Of a stretch of DNA of 64,000 nucleotides, positions 28,449-36,660 are shown piece by piece (position 1 is the first letter of the stretch; each line of letters begins with the position of its first letter). The notes beneath the pieces were generated by a model, which was given only the letters and a program-made list of their open reading frames with translations, was not told the DNA's origin and searched no databases. Position numbers and translations under genes: made by a program. Source of the DNA: Myxococcales bacterium (lineage in GTDB: Bacteria; Myxococcota_A; Polyangia; Haliangiales; Haliangiaceae); contig JADKKI010000018.1 of assembly GCA_016720595.1 (NCBI GenBank), positions 1-64,000 of the forward strand, read 5' to 3'.

Positions 28449-29564
28449 CTACGCGGCCAGGACTTCGTTGATCGTGGTGATCACGCGCGCGAGCTCGGAG
28501 TCCTTGCACACGGAGACGCGGATCGCGTTCGGCAGGCCCCACGCGGCCATCGGCCGCACGATCACGCCGCGCTTCAACAGCGCGTCGTAGATCGGCGGAG
28601 AGGGCCGCCCGCAATCGACGAGCACGAAGTTCGCGAGCGAGGGCAGCACCCGCACGCTCGGACCTTTGATCTCGGCGCGGAACCGCTCGATCTGCGCGCG
28701 CGCGTGGCGCGCACTCGCCGCAACATGCGCTCCATCTTCGAGAGCAGCGATCGCGGCGACCTGCGCGAGGCTCGAGACGTGGAACGTGCGACCGACGCGG
28801 CCGAGGACGTCGAGCACCGCCTGATCGCCGGCGGCGAACCCGATCCGGATCCCGGCGAGGCCATAGATCTTCGAGAACGTGCGCAGCACGACCACGCGGC
28901 GGTCCGCCCGGAGCAGCGCCAGGCCATCGACGTGATCGATCTCCGGCCACGCCGCGGCGTACTCCGTGTACGCCTCGTCGAACACCAGCAGCGCGCGGGC
29001 CGGCAGCGCCGCCAGGACCTTCGCGGCCCCGGCCTGCGTGATCACCGAGCCGGTGGGGTTGTTCGGCGAGCCGAGCACCACGAGCTTGGTCTGCGGCGTG
29101 AACGCCGCGATCAGGGCGTCGATGTCGCAGGCCAGGTCGGGTGTGGTGGGCGCCGCGATGAACGGCCGACCGGCGACCTGGGCGGCCAGCCGGTACGACA
29201 GGAATGCGCAAGAATGGGACACCACCTCGTCGGTCGGCTCGCAGGTCGCGAGCACGAGCTGATAGAGCAGGTCGTTCGAGCCATTGCCGAGCGCGATCTG
29301 CCCGAGACCGAGGCCAAGCTTGGCCACGATGGCGCGCCACAGCGCGAACCCACCGGCATCGGGATAGAGGTGAAGCTGCGCCAGGGCGGCGGGCAGCACC
29401 GCCAGGGCCTTCGGCGAGGGCCCGAGAGGGTTCTCGTTGGACGCGACCTTGATCGCGCCGGTGATCCCGAGCTCGCGCTCCAGCTCCTCGACGGGCTTGC
29501 CGGGTTGGTAGGCGTCGAGCGTACGAACGTGGCGCGGGATATGCGCGTCGAACCAGTCGGTCAC
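28449..29564 (-). CDS. hisC: Histidinol-phosphate aminotransferase
   Basis: A 371-aa PLP enzyme of aminotransferase class I/II, subfamily HisC: IKVASNENPLGPSPKAL, the glycine-rich LGNGSNDLLYQL, VVLGSPNNPTGSVI (PLP binding), ALLVFDEAYTEYA with the Asp that contacts the cofactor, the Schiff-base lysine in RTFSKIYGLAGIRIGF, and IRVSVCKDSELAR with the carboxylate-binding Arg. It transfers the amino group of glutamate to imidazole acetol-phosphate in histidine synthesis. Related subfamilies accept aromatic keto acids, and the aroA neighbour leaves aromatic specificity open. It is divergent from dsbD. Confidence 0.92.
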   Translation of the reverse strand: MTDWFDAHIPRHVRTLDAYQPGKPVEELERELGITGAIKVASNENPLGPSPKALAVLPAALAQLHLYPDAGGFALWRAIVAKLGLGLGQIALGNGSNDLLYQLVLATCEPTDEVVSHSCAFLSYRLAAQVAGRPFIAAPTTPDLACDIDALIAAFTPQTKLVVLGSPNNPTGSVITQAGAAKVLAALPARALLVFDEAYTEYAAAWPEIDHVDGLALLRADRRVVVLRTFSKIYGLAGIRIGFAAGDQAVLDVLGRVGRTFHVSSLAQVAAIAALEDGAHVAASARHARAQIERFRAEIKGPSVRVLPSLANFVLVDCGRPSPPIYDALLKRGVIVRPMAAWGLPNAIRVSVCKDSELARVITTINEVLAA

Positions 29565-29638
29565 GGAACAGACCGTACAACGCCGCGCACGAGAGAGGAA
29601 TGCCCGCGACGCCCGGTCCGGTCTATAGTCCGCCCGCC

Positions 29639-30967
29639 ATGCGTCGTCCCCTGCCCCTGCTGCTCGCCGCGGTCATCCTCCTCGCGCCCGGGCTCGCCCT
29701 CGCAGGGGCCGATGGAAACTTCGAGGACTATCAGGCCCGCGGCTGGGTGTGGATGTACCTCGGCTCGTTCGGTGCCGGCTTCCTGACGTCGCTCACGCCG
29801 TGCGTCTATCCGATGATCCCGATCACGCTCGGCATCTTCGGCGCTCGCGGCAAGGACGTCTCGCGCGGCCGGCGCTTGCTGCTCGCCACCGCGTATGTCG
29901 TCGGCATGGGCCTGACCTATGCGGTGCTCGGCGTGACGTTCGCACTGCTCGGTGGTAGCGCCGGTGCACTGCTCGCGAACCCGTTCGTGGTGATCCCGAT
30001 CTGCGGGATGTTCGTCGCGATGGCGGCGTCGCTGTTCGGCGCGTTCGAGCTCAACCTCCCCGCGTCGTGGCAGGCCAAGCTCAATCAGGTCGGCGGCAAG
30101 GGCTTCGGTGGTGCGTTCGCGATGGGCCTGGTCGGCGGCTTCATCGCCGCGCCGTGCACCGGCCCCTTCCTCGCGGGGCTGCTCGCCTTCGTCACCACCA
30201 CGCGCGACGTGATCGGCGGCGGCACGCTGCTGTTTGTCTATGCGCTCGGCATGGGCGTGCTGTTCTGGGTGCTCGCGGCGGCGGCGATGTCGCTCCCCAA
30301 GAGCGGACGCTGGATGGACGCCGTGAAGTCGCTCGGCGGCATGCTGCTCCTGTTCGGGGCGATCTACTTCCTCCGGCCGCTCCTGCCGTGGATGCGCACC
30401 ATCGCGTCGCCGGAGCGCTGGTTCCTGTGGACCTCCCTCGCGCTGATCCCGGTCGGCTTCGCGCTCGGTGCCCTCCACCTCTCGTTCCACGGCTCGGTGG
30501 TCGACAAGCTGCGCAAGGGGCTCGGCGTCGCGCTCGTCCTCGCCGGCGGTCTCGGCCTGTGGACCTGGAAGCTGACGCCCAAGCAGCACCTGCCGTGGAC
30601 CACTGACGAGACGGCCGCGTTCGCGCAGGCCCGGGCGCAGGGCAAGGGCGTGATGGTGGACTTCGCCGCGACGTGGTGCACGCCGTGCGAAGAGATGGAG
30701 CTGACGTTCGGCGATGACGAGGTGTTCGAGGCGATCACCACGAGCTTCGTCCCGCTCAAGCTCGATGTCTCCGAGGGCGATGCCGCAGACAAGCAGCACC
30801 AGGACAACTACGGCGCCAAGACGTTGCCGGCGGTGATCTTCGTCGACACCCGCGGCCAGGTGGTCGGCCGGATCAAGAGCCTGGTCGAGCCCGACGCGAT
30901 GCTCCAGGTCGTTCGCCCTGCGGCTCGCAAGATCCGCTCCGGCAACGAGAGCGCGCGCACGCCGTAG
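29639..30967 (+). CDS. dsbD: DsbD-like thiol:disulfide interchange protein (transmembrane plus thioredoxin domains)
   Basis: The ATG at 29639 gives a signal sequence (LLLAAVILLAPGLALA); ATG 29600 in the same frame has no room for a ribosome site. There are eight or so membrane helices with the two redox-Cys motifs SLTPCVYPM and AAPCTGPFLAGL, and a C-terminal thioredoxin-like domain with DFAATWCTPCEEME followed by KTLPAVIFVD. These parts pass electrons from cytoplasmic thioredoxin to the periplasm. The N-terminal immunoglobulin-like domain of classic DsbD is absent, so the protein (442 aa) is a short version, nearer to CcdA-thioredoxin fusions. Its own periplasmic partner is not visible. Confidence 0.9.
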   Translation: MRRPLPLLLAAVILLAPGLALAGADGNFEDYQARGWVWMYLGSFGAGFLTSLTPCVYPMIPITLGIFGARGKDVSRGRRLLLATAYVVGMGLTYAVLGVTFALLGGSAGALLANPFVVIPICGMFVAMAASLFGAFELNLPASWQAKLNQVGGKGFGGAFAMGLVGGFIAAPCTGPFLAGLLAFVTTTRDVIGGGTLLFVYALGMGVLFWVLAAAAMSLPKSGRWMDAVKSLGGMLLLFGAIYFLRPLLPWMRTIASPERWFLWTSLALIPVGFALGALHLSFHGSVVDKLRKGLGVALVLAGGLGLWTWKLTPKQHLPWTTDETAAFAQARAQGKGVMVDFAATWCTPCEEMELTFGDDEVFEAITTSFVPLKLDVSEGDAADKQHQDNYGAKTLPAVIFVDTRGQVVGRIKSLVEPDAMLQVVRPAARKIRSGNESARTP

Positions 30968-31025
30968 CGGCGCCGGGCACCACGCGAGCCGTCCCGCAGC
31001 GTCCTGGCGCCGTTGTGCCTGGATG

Positions 31026-31177
31026 CCGCAGCCGTGTTCACCGAGTTCAAACCCAGGAAGCTAGGAAGCAAGGCAGCGGACTGTTTTCAAAGCCCTCAGT
31101 GTCCCGTCAACCAAGGGCCGGGGAAGCAGGGGCTGTTTAGTCCTCCGACCTGGTTCGCTTCCTGGGTTGATCTCCGG
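31026..31177 (+). repeat. Dispersed palindromic repeat, copy 1 of a tandem pair (with extra centre)
   Basis: It begins GCAGCCGTGTTCACCGAG, then the core CCCAGGAAGCTAGGAAGCAA, and ends TCCTCCGACCTGGTTCGCTT CCTGGG in reversed arm sequence (given in two pieces). The two arms, AAACCCAGGAAG and CTTCCTGGGTT, make an imperfect hairpin. Compared with copy 2 it carries about 45 extra bases in the centre. It lies in a 408-bp stretch between convergent genes and has no reading frame of its own. Confidence 0.82.
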
Positions 31178-31200
31178 ATCTGGCGGGGGTGCCTCGGGGG

Positions 31201-31312
31201 GCGCAGCCGTGTTCACCGAGTTCAAACCCAGGAAGCTAGGAAGCAAGGCAGCGGACCGTTTCCAAAGTCCTCCGACCTCGGTTCCTTGCTTCCTGGGTTT
31301 GAAATCCGGGTC
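31201..31312 (+). repeat. Dispersed palindromic repeat, copy 2 of a tandem pair
   Basis: Its first about 67 bases repeat copy 1 almost exactly (GCAGCCGTGTTCACCGAGTT, then the CCCAGGAAGCTAGGAAGCAA core). The arm GTTCCTTGCTTCCTGGGTTT at 31281-31300 pairs with that core. About 110 bp in all. The same unit is split by the insertion sequence at 6.4/7.7 kb. Confidence 0.85.
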
Positions 31313-31375
31313 CGGTCCGAGCTGCCGAGTACGAGCGCGCCGTGTTGGAGCACTTGCCCGGGAAGCCATCACATA

Positions 31376-32029
31376 TCAGAACAGGCGGATGTTGCCGCGC
31401 AGGACGAGCAGCGCCTCGCCCTGCACGCTCTGGTAGTGCGTGCTCAGGTCGTTGGCGACCGCGCCGCCGCCGTTCTTGATGAAGTAGCCCCACGACACGG
31501 GGAACAGCACGCCGATGTCGAGGACCTTGCCCAGGTGCTTGCCGAACCCGAGCTTGCCTTCAACGAGGAACCCCTTGTCGGTGATCTCGTCGTTGGACAG
31601 CGGCGGATCGACCTGCTGGCCGGTGCCGATGCCGAAGAACAGATTGGCCGAGATCTCGGCATAGCTGCCCTTCCCGGCCTTCTTGTCCTCCTTGGTCTGC
31701 GTGCCGATGTCGACCTCGAAGCGCATCCCGGCACCGAACTGGGTCCAGGTGGCGAGCCGGCTCCCGTTGGTGAACTGGTGGTGCTGGATCACCGCATCGA
31801 AGAACAAGAAGTGCGCGCCGATCGCGCCCCCGTAGGCCCCGTGGGGTGCCTTCTCGAAGAACCCGGCGCTCGCGTTGGCGGCGTCACCGCTCAGGCGCTT
31901 GCCGAACACCCCGCCACCCTCCGCCTCGACGAACAGCTTGAACACGTCGGCGTGCGCAACGGACGGCCGGGTGAGCGTGGTCAGCGCGGTGATCGCCGCG
32001 ACCGCCGCGAACAGGGGAGCTGGGCGCAT
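31376..32029 (-). CDS. Predicted outer-membrane beta-barrel-type protein (217 aa)
   Basis: The ATG at 32029 gives a signal peptide (LFAAVAAITALTTLTRPSVAHA). The mature part alternates short strands rich in Gly and aromatics (GAIGAHFLFFDAVIQHHQF, QFGAGMRFEVDIG, YAEISANLFFGIG) and ends LVLRGNIRLF with a terminal Phe, as outer-membrane barrel proteins do. VSWGYFIKNGGGAV is a likely turn. No named family. It is convergent with dsbD and divergent from the small lipoprotein at 32119. Confidence 0.65.
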   Translation of the reverse strand: MRPAPLFAAVAAITALTTLTRPSVAHADVFKLFVEAEGGGVFGKRLSGDAANASAGFFEKAPHGAYGGAIGAHFLFFDAVIQHHQFTNGSRLATWTQFGAGMRFEVDIGTQTKEDKKAGKGSYAEISANLFFGIGTGQQVDPPLSNDEITDKGFLVEGKLGFGKHLGKVLDIGVLFPVSWGYFIKNGGGAVANDLSTHYQSVQGEALLVLRGNIRLF

Positions 32030-32118
32030 CCCCGCAGTGTCGCCGATTTCCGCGCCGGCCGTCGTGTCCCGGCTCACACCGTCCTTGCCCACCCGCCGTA
32101 GCGTATGCTTGCGGAGGA

Positions 32119-32418
32119 ATGGTCTCCCGGCTCGTGCTCGTGCTCGCCCTGCTCGCGGGCTGTCGCGATCCCGGGATCACGGAGCTCGAGGGTGTGCGCG
32201 ACGCGGTGTGCGCGTGCAAGACGGCCGCCTGTGGCCAGATCGCCATGAAGCGCGTCCCCACGGCGGAGGTGCCGAACAACCATCGCTCGCAGACGATCGC
32301 GCGAGAGATGATGGACTGCCTCGCCAAGCTCTACGAGGCCGAGCGCCCGGTGACCGGACCCGACGACGAGGCGGTCGCGGCGCCGACCCCGCCCGTGCCC
32401 ACGCCCCCCGCGCCCTGA
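32119..32418 (+). CDS. Small Cys-rich lipoprotein (99 aa)
   Basis: The ATG at 32119 gives a lipobox (LVLALLAGCRDPG). The mature part has four Cys after the lipid Cys (VCACKTAACGQ and MMDCLAKL) in a helical stretch EMMDCLAKLYEAER, and a Pro/Ala/Val-rich tail (VAAPTPPVPTPPAP). The first three cysteines and the last may pair. Similar short CxCxxxxC lipoproteins occur widely in this lineage; function unknown. Confidence 0.65.
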   Translation: MVSRLVLVLALLAGCRDPGITELEGVRDAVCACKTAACGQIAMKRVPTAEVPNNHRSQTIAREMMDCLAKLYEAERPVTGPDDEAVAAPTPPVPTPPAP

Positions 32419-32424
32419 CGGTCG

Positions 32425-33756
32425 CTACTCCTCGGGATCGACCTTGGGCGTGTTGCCGGTCTTGCCCGAGGGGCCGAGCTCGGGCTCGAACTGCCAGTCT
32501 GGCTCCACGGGCCCGACCCGCTCGTCGATCTCCTTCTCGAGGATCGTGCGCGTCTCGGCATCCGCAGCCGCGTGCACGACCTTCGCACCGCGGACCACGC
32601 CCGGCATGATCAGCGCCATCGCCGGCGTGACCACGACGTCGGCATCGGACTCGTGGCCGAAGAACGACGTGTGCTCGTAGTAGCGGACCGCGTACCGCAC
32701 GAGGACCGCGAACGTAGCGGCCAACGGCACCGCGAGCACCACGCCCACGAAGCCGAGGAGCTTGCCGCCCGCGACGACGGCGAGCAGCGCGCCGGACTCG
32801 GACAGGCCCACGCGGTGACCGACGATCTTCGGGGTCAGCACGCCGGCCTCGAGCACGTGGAGGACCAGGATCACAGCGCCGACGAGGCCCAGCGTCTGCA
32901 TGCTGCCCCCATCGGCGAGCGTCACGATCGCCGCGATCGCGGCGCCGACGAACGTGCCGATGAACGGGATCACGGTGAGCGCACCGACGAGGAGGCCGAT
33001 CGGCACCGACAGCGGCATCCCGACCACCGAGAACGCGATCGCATAGAGCACCGCGAGGATCGACGTCACGATCGCCTGGCCGCGGACCCAGCCGGCCACG
33101 ACCCGATCGATCTCGCGGGCGACCTCGCTGACCTCGGCCCGCCGGCGCGGCGGGATCATGTGGGCGATCCGCAAGAGGAGGTTCGGGAAGTCGACCAGGA
33201 AGTAGAACGAGAACACCGGCACGAGCAGCGCCTCGGCCAGCAGGCCGAGCAAGCTGAACACGCCGCCGAGCGCCGCCGAGGCGAGCTTCGCGAGCGGGCC
33301 CGAGGACGCGCCCAGCGTCTCCTTGAGGTGTTCGCTGGTCATGGCGGTGCGCCACTCGGCGGGCATGTCGATCCCGAACCGATCGTGGAGCCAGGTGCTG
33401 AGGTTGTCGAACATGCGCGGCATGTCGCGCACGAAGTCCGAGAGCTGATCGGCGATCGCCGGGGCCGCGAACGAGATCGCGGTGACCACGACCGCGATGA
33501 ACGTGACCAGCAGGATCCCGGCGCCGACCGGGCGGCTGACGCCCCGCTTGACCAGGCGCTCGAGCACCGGGTTCAGCATGTACGAGATGCCGAGCGCGGC
33601 GAGGATCGGGCCGAGCACGCCCGCCAGGTAGCTGAGCACGCCCCAGCCCATGACCACGAAGATCATGATCAAGAGCCAGCGCAGCATCGCGAGGACCTGC
33701 TCGAGGTTCTTGGGCAACGGACCGAACGGAGCTGACACCCAACCCGGGCGTACCAC
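32425..33756 (-). CDS. AI-2E-family (PF01594) membrane permease
   Basis: GTG 33756 starts a 443-aa membrane protein; a later Met (MLRWLLIMIFVV) is an alternative. It has the family shape: an N-terminal pair of TM helices, a soluble helical segment (about residues 90-150), and a C-terminal group of TM helices with VPIGLLVGALTVIPFIGTF and GLSESGALLAVVAGGKLLGFVGVVLAVPLAA, typical of the PF01594 core. Members move small ions or autoinducer-2-like molecules; the substrate here cannot be told. The C-terminus is an acidic soluble tail of about 80 aa. It is the last gene of the 35252-32425 operon. Confidence 0.83.
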   Translation of the reverse strand: MVRPGWVSAPFGPLPKNLEQVLAMLRWLLIMIFVVMGWGVLSYLAGVLGPILAALGISYMLNPVLERLVKRGVSRPVGAGILLVTFIAVVVTAISFAAPAIADQLSDFVRDMPRMFDNLSTWLHDRFGIDMPAEWRTAMTSEHLKETLGASSGPLAKLASAALGGVFSLLGLLAEALLVPVFSFYFLVDFPNLLLRIAHMIPPRRRAEVSEVAREIDRVVAGWVRGQAIVTSILAVLYAIAFSVVGMPLSVPIGLLVGALTVIPFIGTFVGAAIAAIVTLADGGSMQTLGLVGAVILVLHVLEAGVLTPKIVGHRVGLSESGALLAVVAGGKLLGFVGVVLAVPLAATFAVLVRYAVRYYEHTSFFGHESDADVVVTPAMALIMPGVVRGAKVVHAAADAETRTILEKEIDERVGPVEPDWQFEPELGPSGKTGNTPKVDPEE

Positions 33757-33768
33757 GAGACGCGAGCG

Positions 33769-34083
33769 CTACGGGAGGACCGGAGCCAGCTCCATCGTGA
33801 CCTTGCGGCGTTCGGCGCGCGCGAGCTTGAGCTCGAGGTAGCTCGAGAAGTAGTCGTCGTGGCGCAGCTCGAAGCGATGGACACCTGCCTCGATCGCGAC
33901 CCCGCCGCCCAGCGCGGTCAGCGGCGCGAGGTAGCGCCCGTCGACGAACACCTGGGCATCGCGGACGTTGCTGTGGACGTGGACGATCGCGTCCGACGAC
34001 GACACGCCGCCGGGGCCGATCTTCGGGCCGCAGGCCGCGCACGTCAGCGCGACGGCAAAGGACAGCGGGAGGCCGATCTTCAC
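33769..34083 (-). CDS. PEGA-domain lipoprotein (104 aa)
   Basis: The ATG at 34083 gives a lipobox (AVALTCAACGP). The mature part IVHVHSNVRDAQVFVDGRYLAPL then HRFELRHDDYFSSYLELKL is a single PEGA-like beta domain, as in surface lipoproteins. The gene overlaps the preceding one by 4 bp (ATGA) and lies 12 bp from the AI-2E-family gene downstream, so the three likely act together at the envelope. Confidence 0.75.
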   Translation of the reverse strand: MKIGLPLSFAVALTCAACGPKIGPGGVSSSDAIVHVHSNVRDAQVFVDGRYLAPLTALGGGVAIEAGVHRFELRHDDYFSSYLELKLARAERRKVTMELAPVLP

Positions 34084-35252
34084 GGGGCCCCCGCGAGCAC
34101 GAGCTCGACGATGTCACCGGCGACCTTGACCTTGACGGAGGTGTCCGCGGTCGGCGCTTTCCTCGCGAGCTGCGCGATCCGCTCGACGGACTCCGTGGTC
34201 GTCACGCCGATCACCCAGCCGCCGGGGGACAGCCGCCGGATCACCGCGCGCTGCACGCCCTTGGCGCCGGACAGGTACTTCTGCTCCGCGGCGACCAGGC
34301 CCCATGGAGTCTTCGGCGCGAGCCGCACCAGCACCACGCCCGCGTCGGCGAGCGGGGTGTCATCGCCCGTGAAGCCGGTGGCCACGGACAGCGCGCGCTT
34401 CGCCGGCGGCAGCACATCGAGCGAGGCGCCGACCAGCGCGTGCTCGATCGCGTGCGCGATCACCGCGGGATCTTCGCCGCGCGCGGCGACGCTGGCGGCC
34501 CCCTGCCCGACCAGCTTGTGGCCACGGCGCTCGAGGACCCGGAGGTGCGCGCTGACCAGCACCGCCGACGTCGGCAGCCCGCGGACGAACACGGCCGGCC
34601 CCACGTTGACCCCGGCGATCGCCGCGAGCTCCGCCTTGGCATCGCCGCCGAGGCCATCGGCCTCGTCATCATCGAGCGGCAGATCTCCGCCAGCCTTGGC
34701 CGCGGGGCCCGACGCGGGTGGACGCTTGATGCTCATCCCGCCCGCCCGCAGCGCACCCGCGAGCGCGCCGAGGCCGGGGAGCTCCTTCTCGGCAGTCGCG
34801 CCGTAGCTGGCGCGGACGCTCGTGCCCTCGGTGACGCGCAGGAGGATCGTCACGCTCCGCCCCTTGGACGCCTCGCCGGCGGTCATCACCGGGATCGTCA
34901 TCTCGCCGAGCTTGCTGCGCACCTTGTCCCGATCGACACGCACCGTGACGCGCAGTTGCCGGCGATCGTCGGACGTCGTGTCGCTGGTGACGGTGAACTT
35001 CGCGACCCACAGCCGCGCGTGGGCCACGATCTCGCGATCGAGCTCGGCCTTCTTGGCCGTGCGCACGTCCGCCGCCACCACGTCGATCAGGGCCAGGTTG
35101 ATCGCCTTGCCGAACGCCTCGTCGAGCGCAGCGACCCGCGGATCCGCGCCGGAGGTCTCGGCGTCTCCATCGGTGTCGTAGGTCGCGACGTCCTCCGCGT
35201 GCGCGGGGACGACGAGCGCCGCCAGGACTGCCAGGATCAGTGCACACCGCAT
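34080..35252 (-). CDS. Secreted protein with FlgT/LPP20-like N-terminal region (390 aa)
   Basis: A signal peptide (ALILAVLAALVVPAHA) is followed by a region (AALDEAFGKAINLALIDVVA, then AHARLWVAKFTVTSDTTSD) with the alpha-beta rhythm of FlgT_N/LPP20-type periplasmic domains. Further on are GLGALAGALRAGGMSIKRP and GPAVFVRGLPTSAVLVSAHLR. No catalytic motif seen. First gene of an operon with the PEGA lipoprotein and the AI-2E-type permease; flagellar genes are absent, so a flagellar role is not implied. Confidence 0.68.
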   Translation of the reverse strand: MRCALILAVLAALVVPAHAEDVATYDTDGDAETSGADPRVAALDEAFGKAINLALIDVVAADVRTAKKAELDREIVAHARLWVAKFTVTSDTTSDDRRQLRVTVRVDRDKVRSKLGEMTIPVMTAGEASKGRSVTILLRVTEGTSVRASYGATAEKELPGLGALAGALRAGGMSIKRPPASGPAAKAGGDLPLDDDEADGLGGDAKAELAAIAGVNVGPAVFVRGLPTSAVLVSAHLRVLERRGHKLVGQGAASVAARGEDPAVIAHAIEHALVGASLDVLPPAKRALSVATGFTGDDTPLADAGVVLVRLAPKTPWGLVAAEQKYLSGAKGVQRAVIRRLSPGGWVIGVTTTESVERIAQLARKAPTADTSVKVKVAGDIVELVLAGAP

Positions 35253-35330
35253 GCGCCACGAGCCTAGCGCACCGAACGGGTCGACGCCGATCGCGCACGC
35301 GCCAAACGCGCGAAGGGCACGGGTTGTTCC

Positions 35331-35612
35331 TCAGGTGTAGACCTGACTCTCGTGGACGATCCGATCGATCTGCACCTCGCGGAGCCGTGGCCTCACCACG
35401 TAGTGCAAGAAATACCCGAGCCCGAGGCTCAAGCGGCGGGCGGCCACGGCGCAGGCCGAGGTTCGGGTGGATCGCAAGCGCCGCATACGCGTCAGCGAGC
35501 GCGTCGTGCAGCCGGCTTGGTGCGTTTCCGTGGGCTGCGATCCACCAGTCGTCGGCCGCCCGGATCGACCGCTGCGCTCGCGAGCTGAGCCTGACCGCGA
35601 ACGGTCTGGTGG
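35331..35612 (-). CDS. RelE/ParE-type toxin, frameshifted, start not resolved
   Basis: Reading from about 35612 gives FAVRLSSRAQRSIRAADDWW and NAPSRLHDALADAYAALAIHP, then, after a frame change near 35425, SLGLGYFLHYVVRPRLREVQ and RIVHESQVYT with the stop at 35331-35333. This is the basic alpha-beta outline of ParE/RelE toxins that bind gyrase or cleave mRNA. No ATG or GTG lies in frame at the expected position. It sits immediately downstream of the antitoxin-like gene. Inactive as written, or sequence error. Confidence 0.55.
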   Translation of the reverse strand, partial: PPDRSRSGSARERSGRSGRPTTGGSQPTETHQAGCTTRSLTRMRRLRSTRTSACAVAARRLSLGLGYFLHYVVRPRLREVQIDRIVHESQVYT

Positions 35613-35827
35613 CGTCGGAGATCGGCGAGCGACTCCTCACTGGAGATCGACTCCCCGCGCCTGAACTCGGCACGCGAGGCGCGGATGTCCGCCTCCACTT
35701 CGGCGGCGTATCGCCACTCGGGAGCCGCACGTTCGATCTGGACCGTCACCTCGGTGCCGTCCGGGAGATCGACGTCGCTGATCACGATCTGCCCGCGCGA
35801 GACCTTCGCTGTGAAGTGACTCACCAT
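35492..35827 (-). CDS. Antitoxin-like protein paired with the ParE/RelE-type toxin
   Basis: ATG 35827 starts a protein opening MVSHFTAKVSRGQIVISDV then DLPDGTEVTVQIERAA, an AbrB/SpoVT-like swapped-hairpin start, with an acidic helical second part (EVEADIRASRAEFRRGES) typical of antitoxins. In this frame it runs on to 35492 and overlaps the toxin by some 120 bp, which is unusual. A missing base near 35612 that removes a natural stop would explain both the long end and the toxin's lack of a start. Its repaired length would be about 75 aa. Confidence 0.55.
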   Translation of the reverse strand: MVSHFTAKVSRGQIVISDVDLPDGTEVTVQIERAAPEWRYAAEVEADIRASRAEFRRGESISSEESLADLRRHQTVRGQAQLASAAVDPGGRRLVDRSPRKRTKPAARRAR

Positions 35828-35864
35828 ACCTCCAGGGTAGCCCAGCGCTGGAACCGTCACCAGC

Positions 35865-36006
35865 CATGCTCCGGCGTCGAGCAACCCGCGCGCCAGCGCA
35901 ACGCCGCGAGATCGTGAGCGCCCGTGCGGCGTACCTGCTCGCGAACCTGCGGCGGCTCGCCGATCAGGCGATGGCGAACCAGCCTCCGCCCGCGCGCGTC
36001 GCGTAG
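35865..36006 (+). CDS. Possible small ORF of 47 aa, low support
   Basis: An ATG-to-TAG frame (MLRRRATRAPAQRREIVSAR then AAYLLANLRRLADQAMANQP) with an amphipathic helical middle lies between two minus-strand genes. It is too short for family recognition and could be chance in high-GC DNA. Confidence 0.2.
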
Positions 36007-36651
36007 CTACCGCTTCGTGACGATCACGAACAGCGTCGCGACGGTCGCGCCCTTGATGTCGGCCTCGATCGCACCGGCGGTCGCGGGCGTGCCGGCCTTC
36101 ACCGTGACGTGCGGCGCGCCCTTGGCCCACGCCGGTAGCTCCTTGACCCACACGGTCGCCGCGGCCAGGCCTCCGACGGTGTAGCCCACGGCCGGTGCGG
36201 CGGTGACGCCCTCGACGATCACCACGGGCGTCCCGGTATCCCCGGCCGCAGGCAGCGCGCGCGACCCTGCGAGCGCCATCCGCACGGCCTCGATCGGCAC
36301 GGCCATCGTGACCCGCCACGAGCCATCGGTCTCGGGCTCGGCCGTGACGCCGATCGCGGCCGCGACGGCGGCATCGATCCGCGCCTTGAGCTTGGGATCG
36401 CCGAGCTTGTCGCCCAGCGTGCCGCCGCTCGCGAGGGGCAGCGCGGGGAGCGCCGCCGCGAGGGCTTGCCGCGCCGCATCCTCGCCGCGCCGCCGTGAGG
36501 GACCGCGCGCCACCGCCGGGTTCGGCGCCTGCCGATCCGCGAGCCCGATCCCAGGCGCGGTGACCAGGCCCTTCGCCCAGTCGACCTCCGCGTGGGCGGT
36601 GGCCGTCAGCGTGACGAGCATCGCCGAGAGGACGAGCGAGGTGCGCAGCAC
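36007..36651 (-). CDS. Secreted protein with LPP20/FlgT-like N-terminal domain (214 aa)
   Basis: The ATG at 36651 gives a signal peptide (LVLSAMLVTLTATAHA), then VDWAKGLVTAPGIGLADRQA, GEDAARQALAAALPAL and KARIDAAVAAAIGV, the AxxxAxxxA helix and W-x-x-G-x-V-x-A-x-G pattern of LPP20/FlgT_N-like domains. After VTMAVPIEAVRMALAG comes a second beta-rich part (GTPVVIVEGVTAAPAVGY). It starts 9 bp after the upstream lipoprotein gene's stop and belongs to the gua-adjacent minus-strand run. Function unknown. Confidence 0.68.
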   Translation of the reverse strand: MLRTSLVLSAMLVTLTATAHAEVDWAKGLVTAPGIGLADRQAPNPAVARGPSRRRGEDAARQALAAALPALPLASGGTLGDKLGDPKLKARIDAAVAAAIGVTAEPETDGSWRVTMAVPIEAVRMALAGSRALPAAGDTGTPVVIVEGVTAAPAVGYTVGGLAAATVWVKELPAWAKGAPHVTVKAGTPATAGAIEADIKGATVATLFVIVTKR

Positions 36652-36660
36652 CGGCTGAGT

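Noticed and set aside
26324..28471. 715-aa plus-strand open frame
   Set aside because: Antisense of aroA and the adjacent lipoprotein. High-GC DNA keeps such frames open; no domains are recognisable.
31061..31372. Small ORFs inside the 31-kb repeats
   Set aside because: They arise from palindromic repeat DNA; the same peptides would appear in each repeat copy without ribosome sites.
32177..34117. 646-aa minus-strand frame
   Set aside because: Wrong-frame shadow of the AI-2E-family permease, lacking hydrophobic helices.
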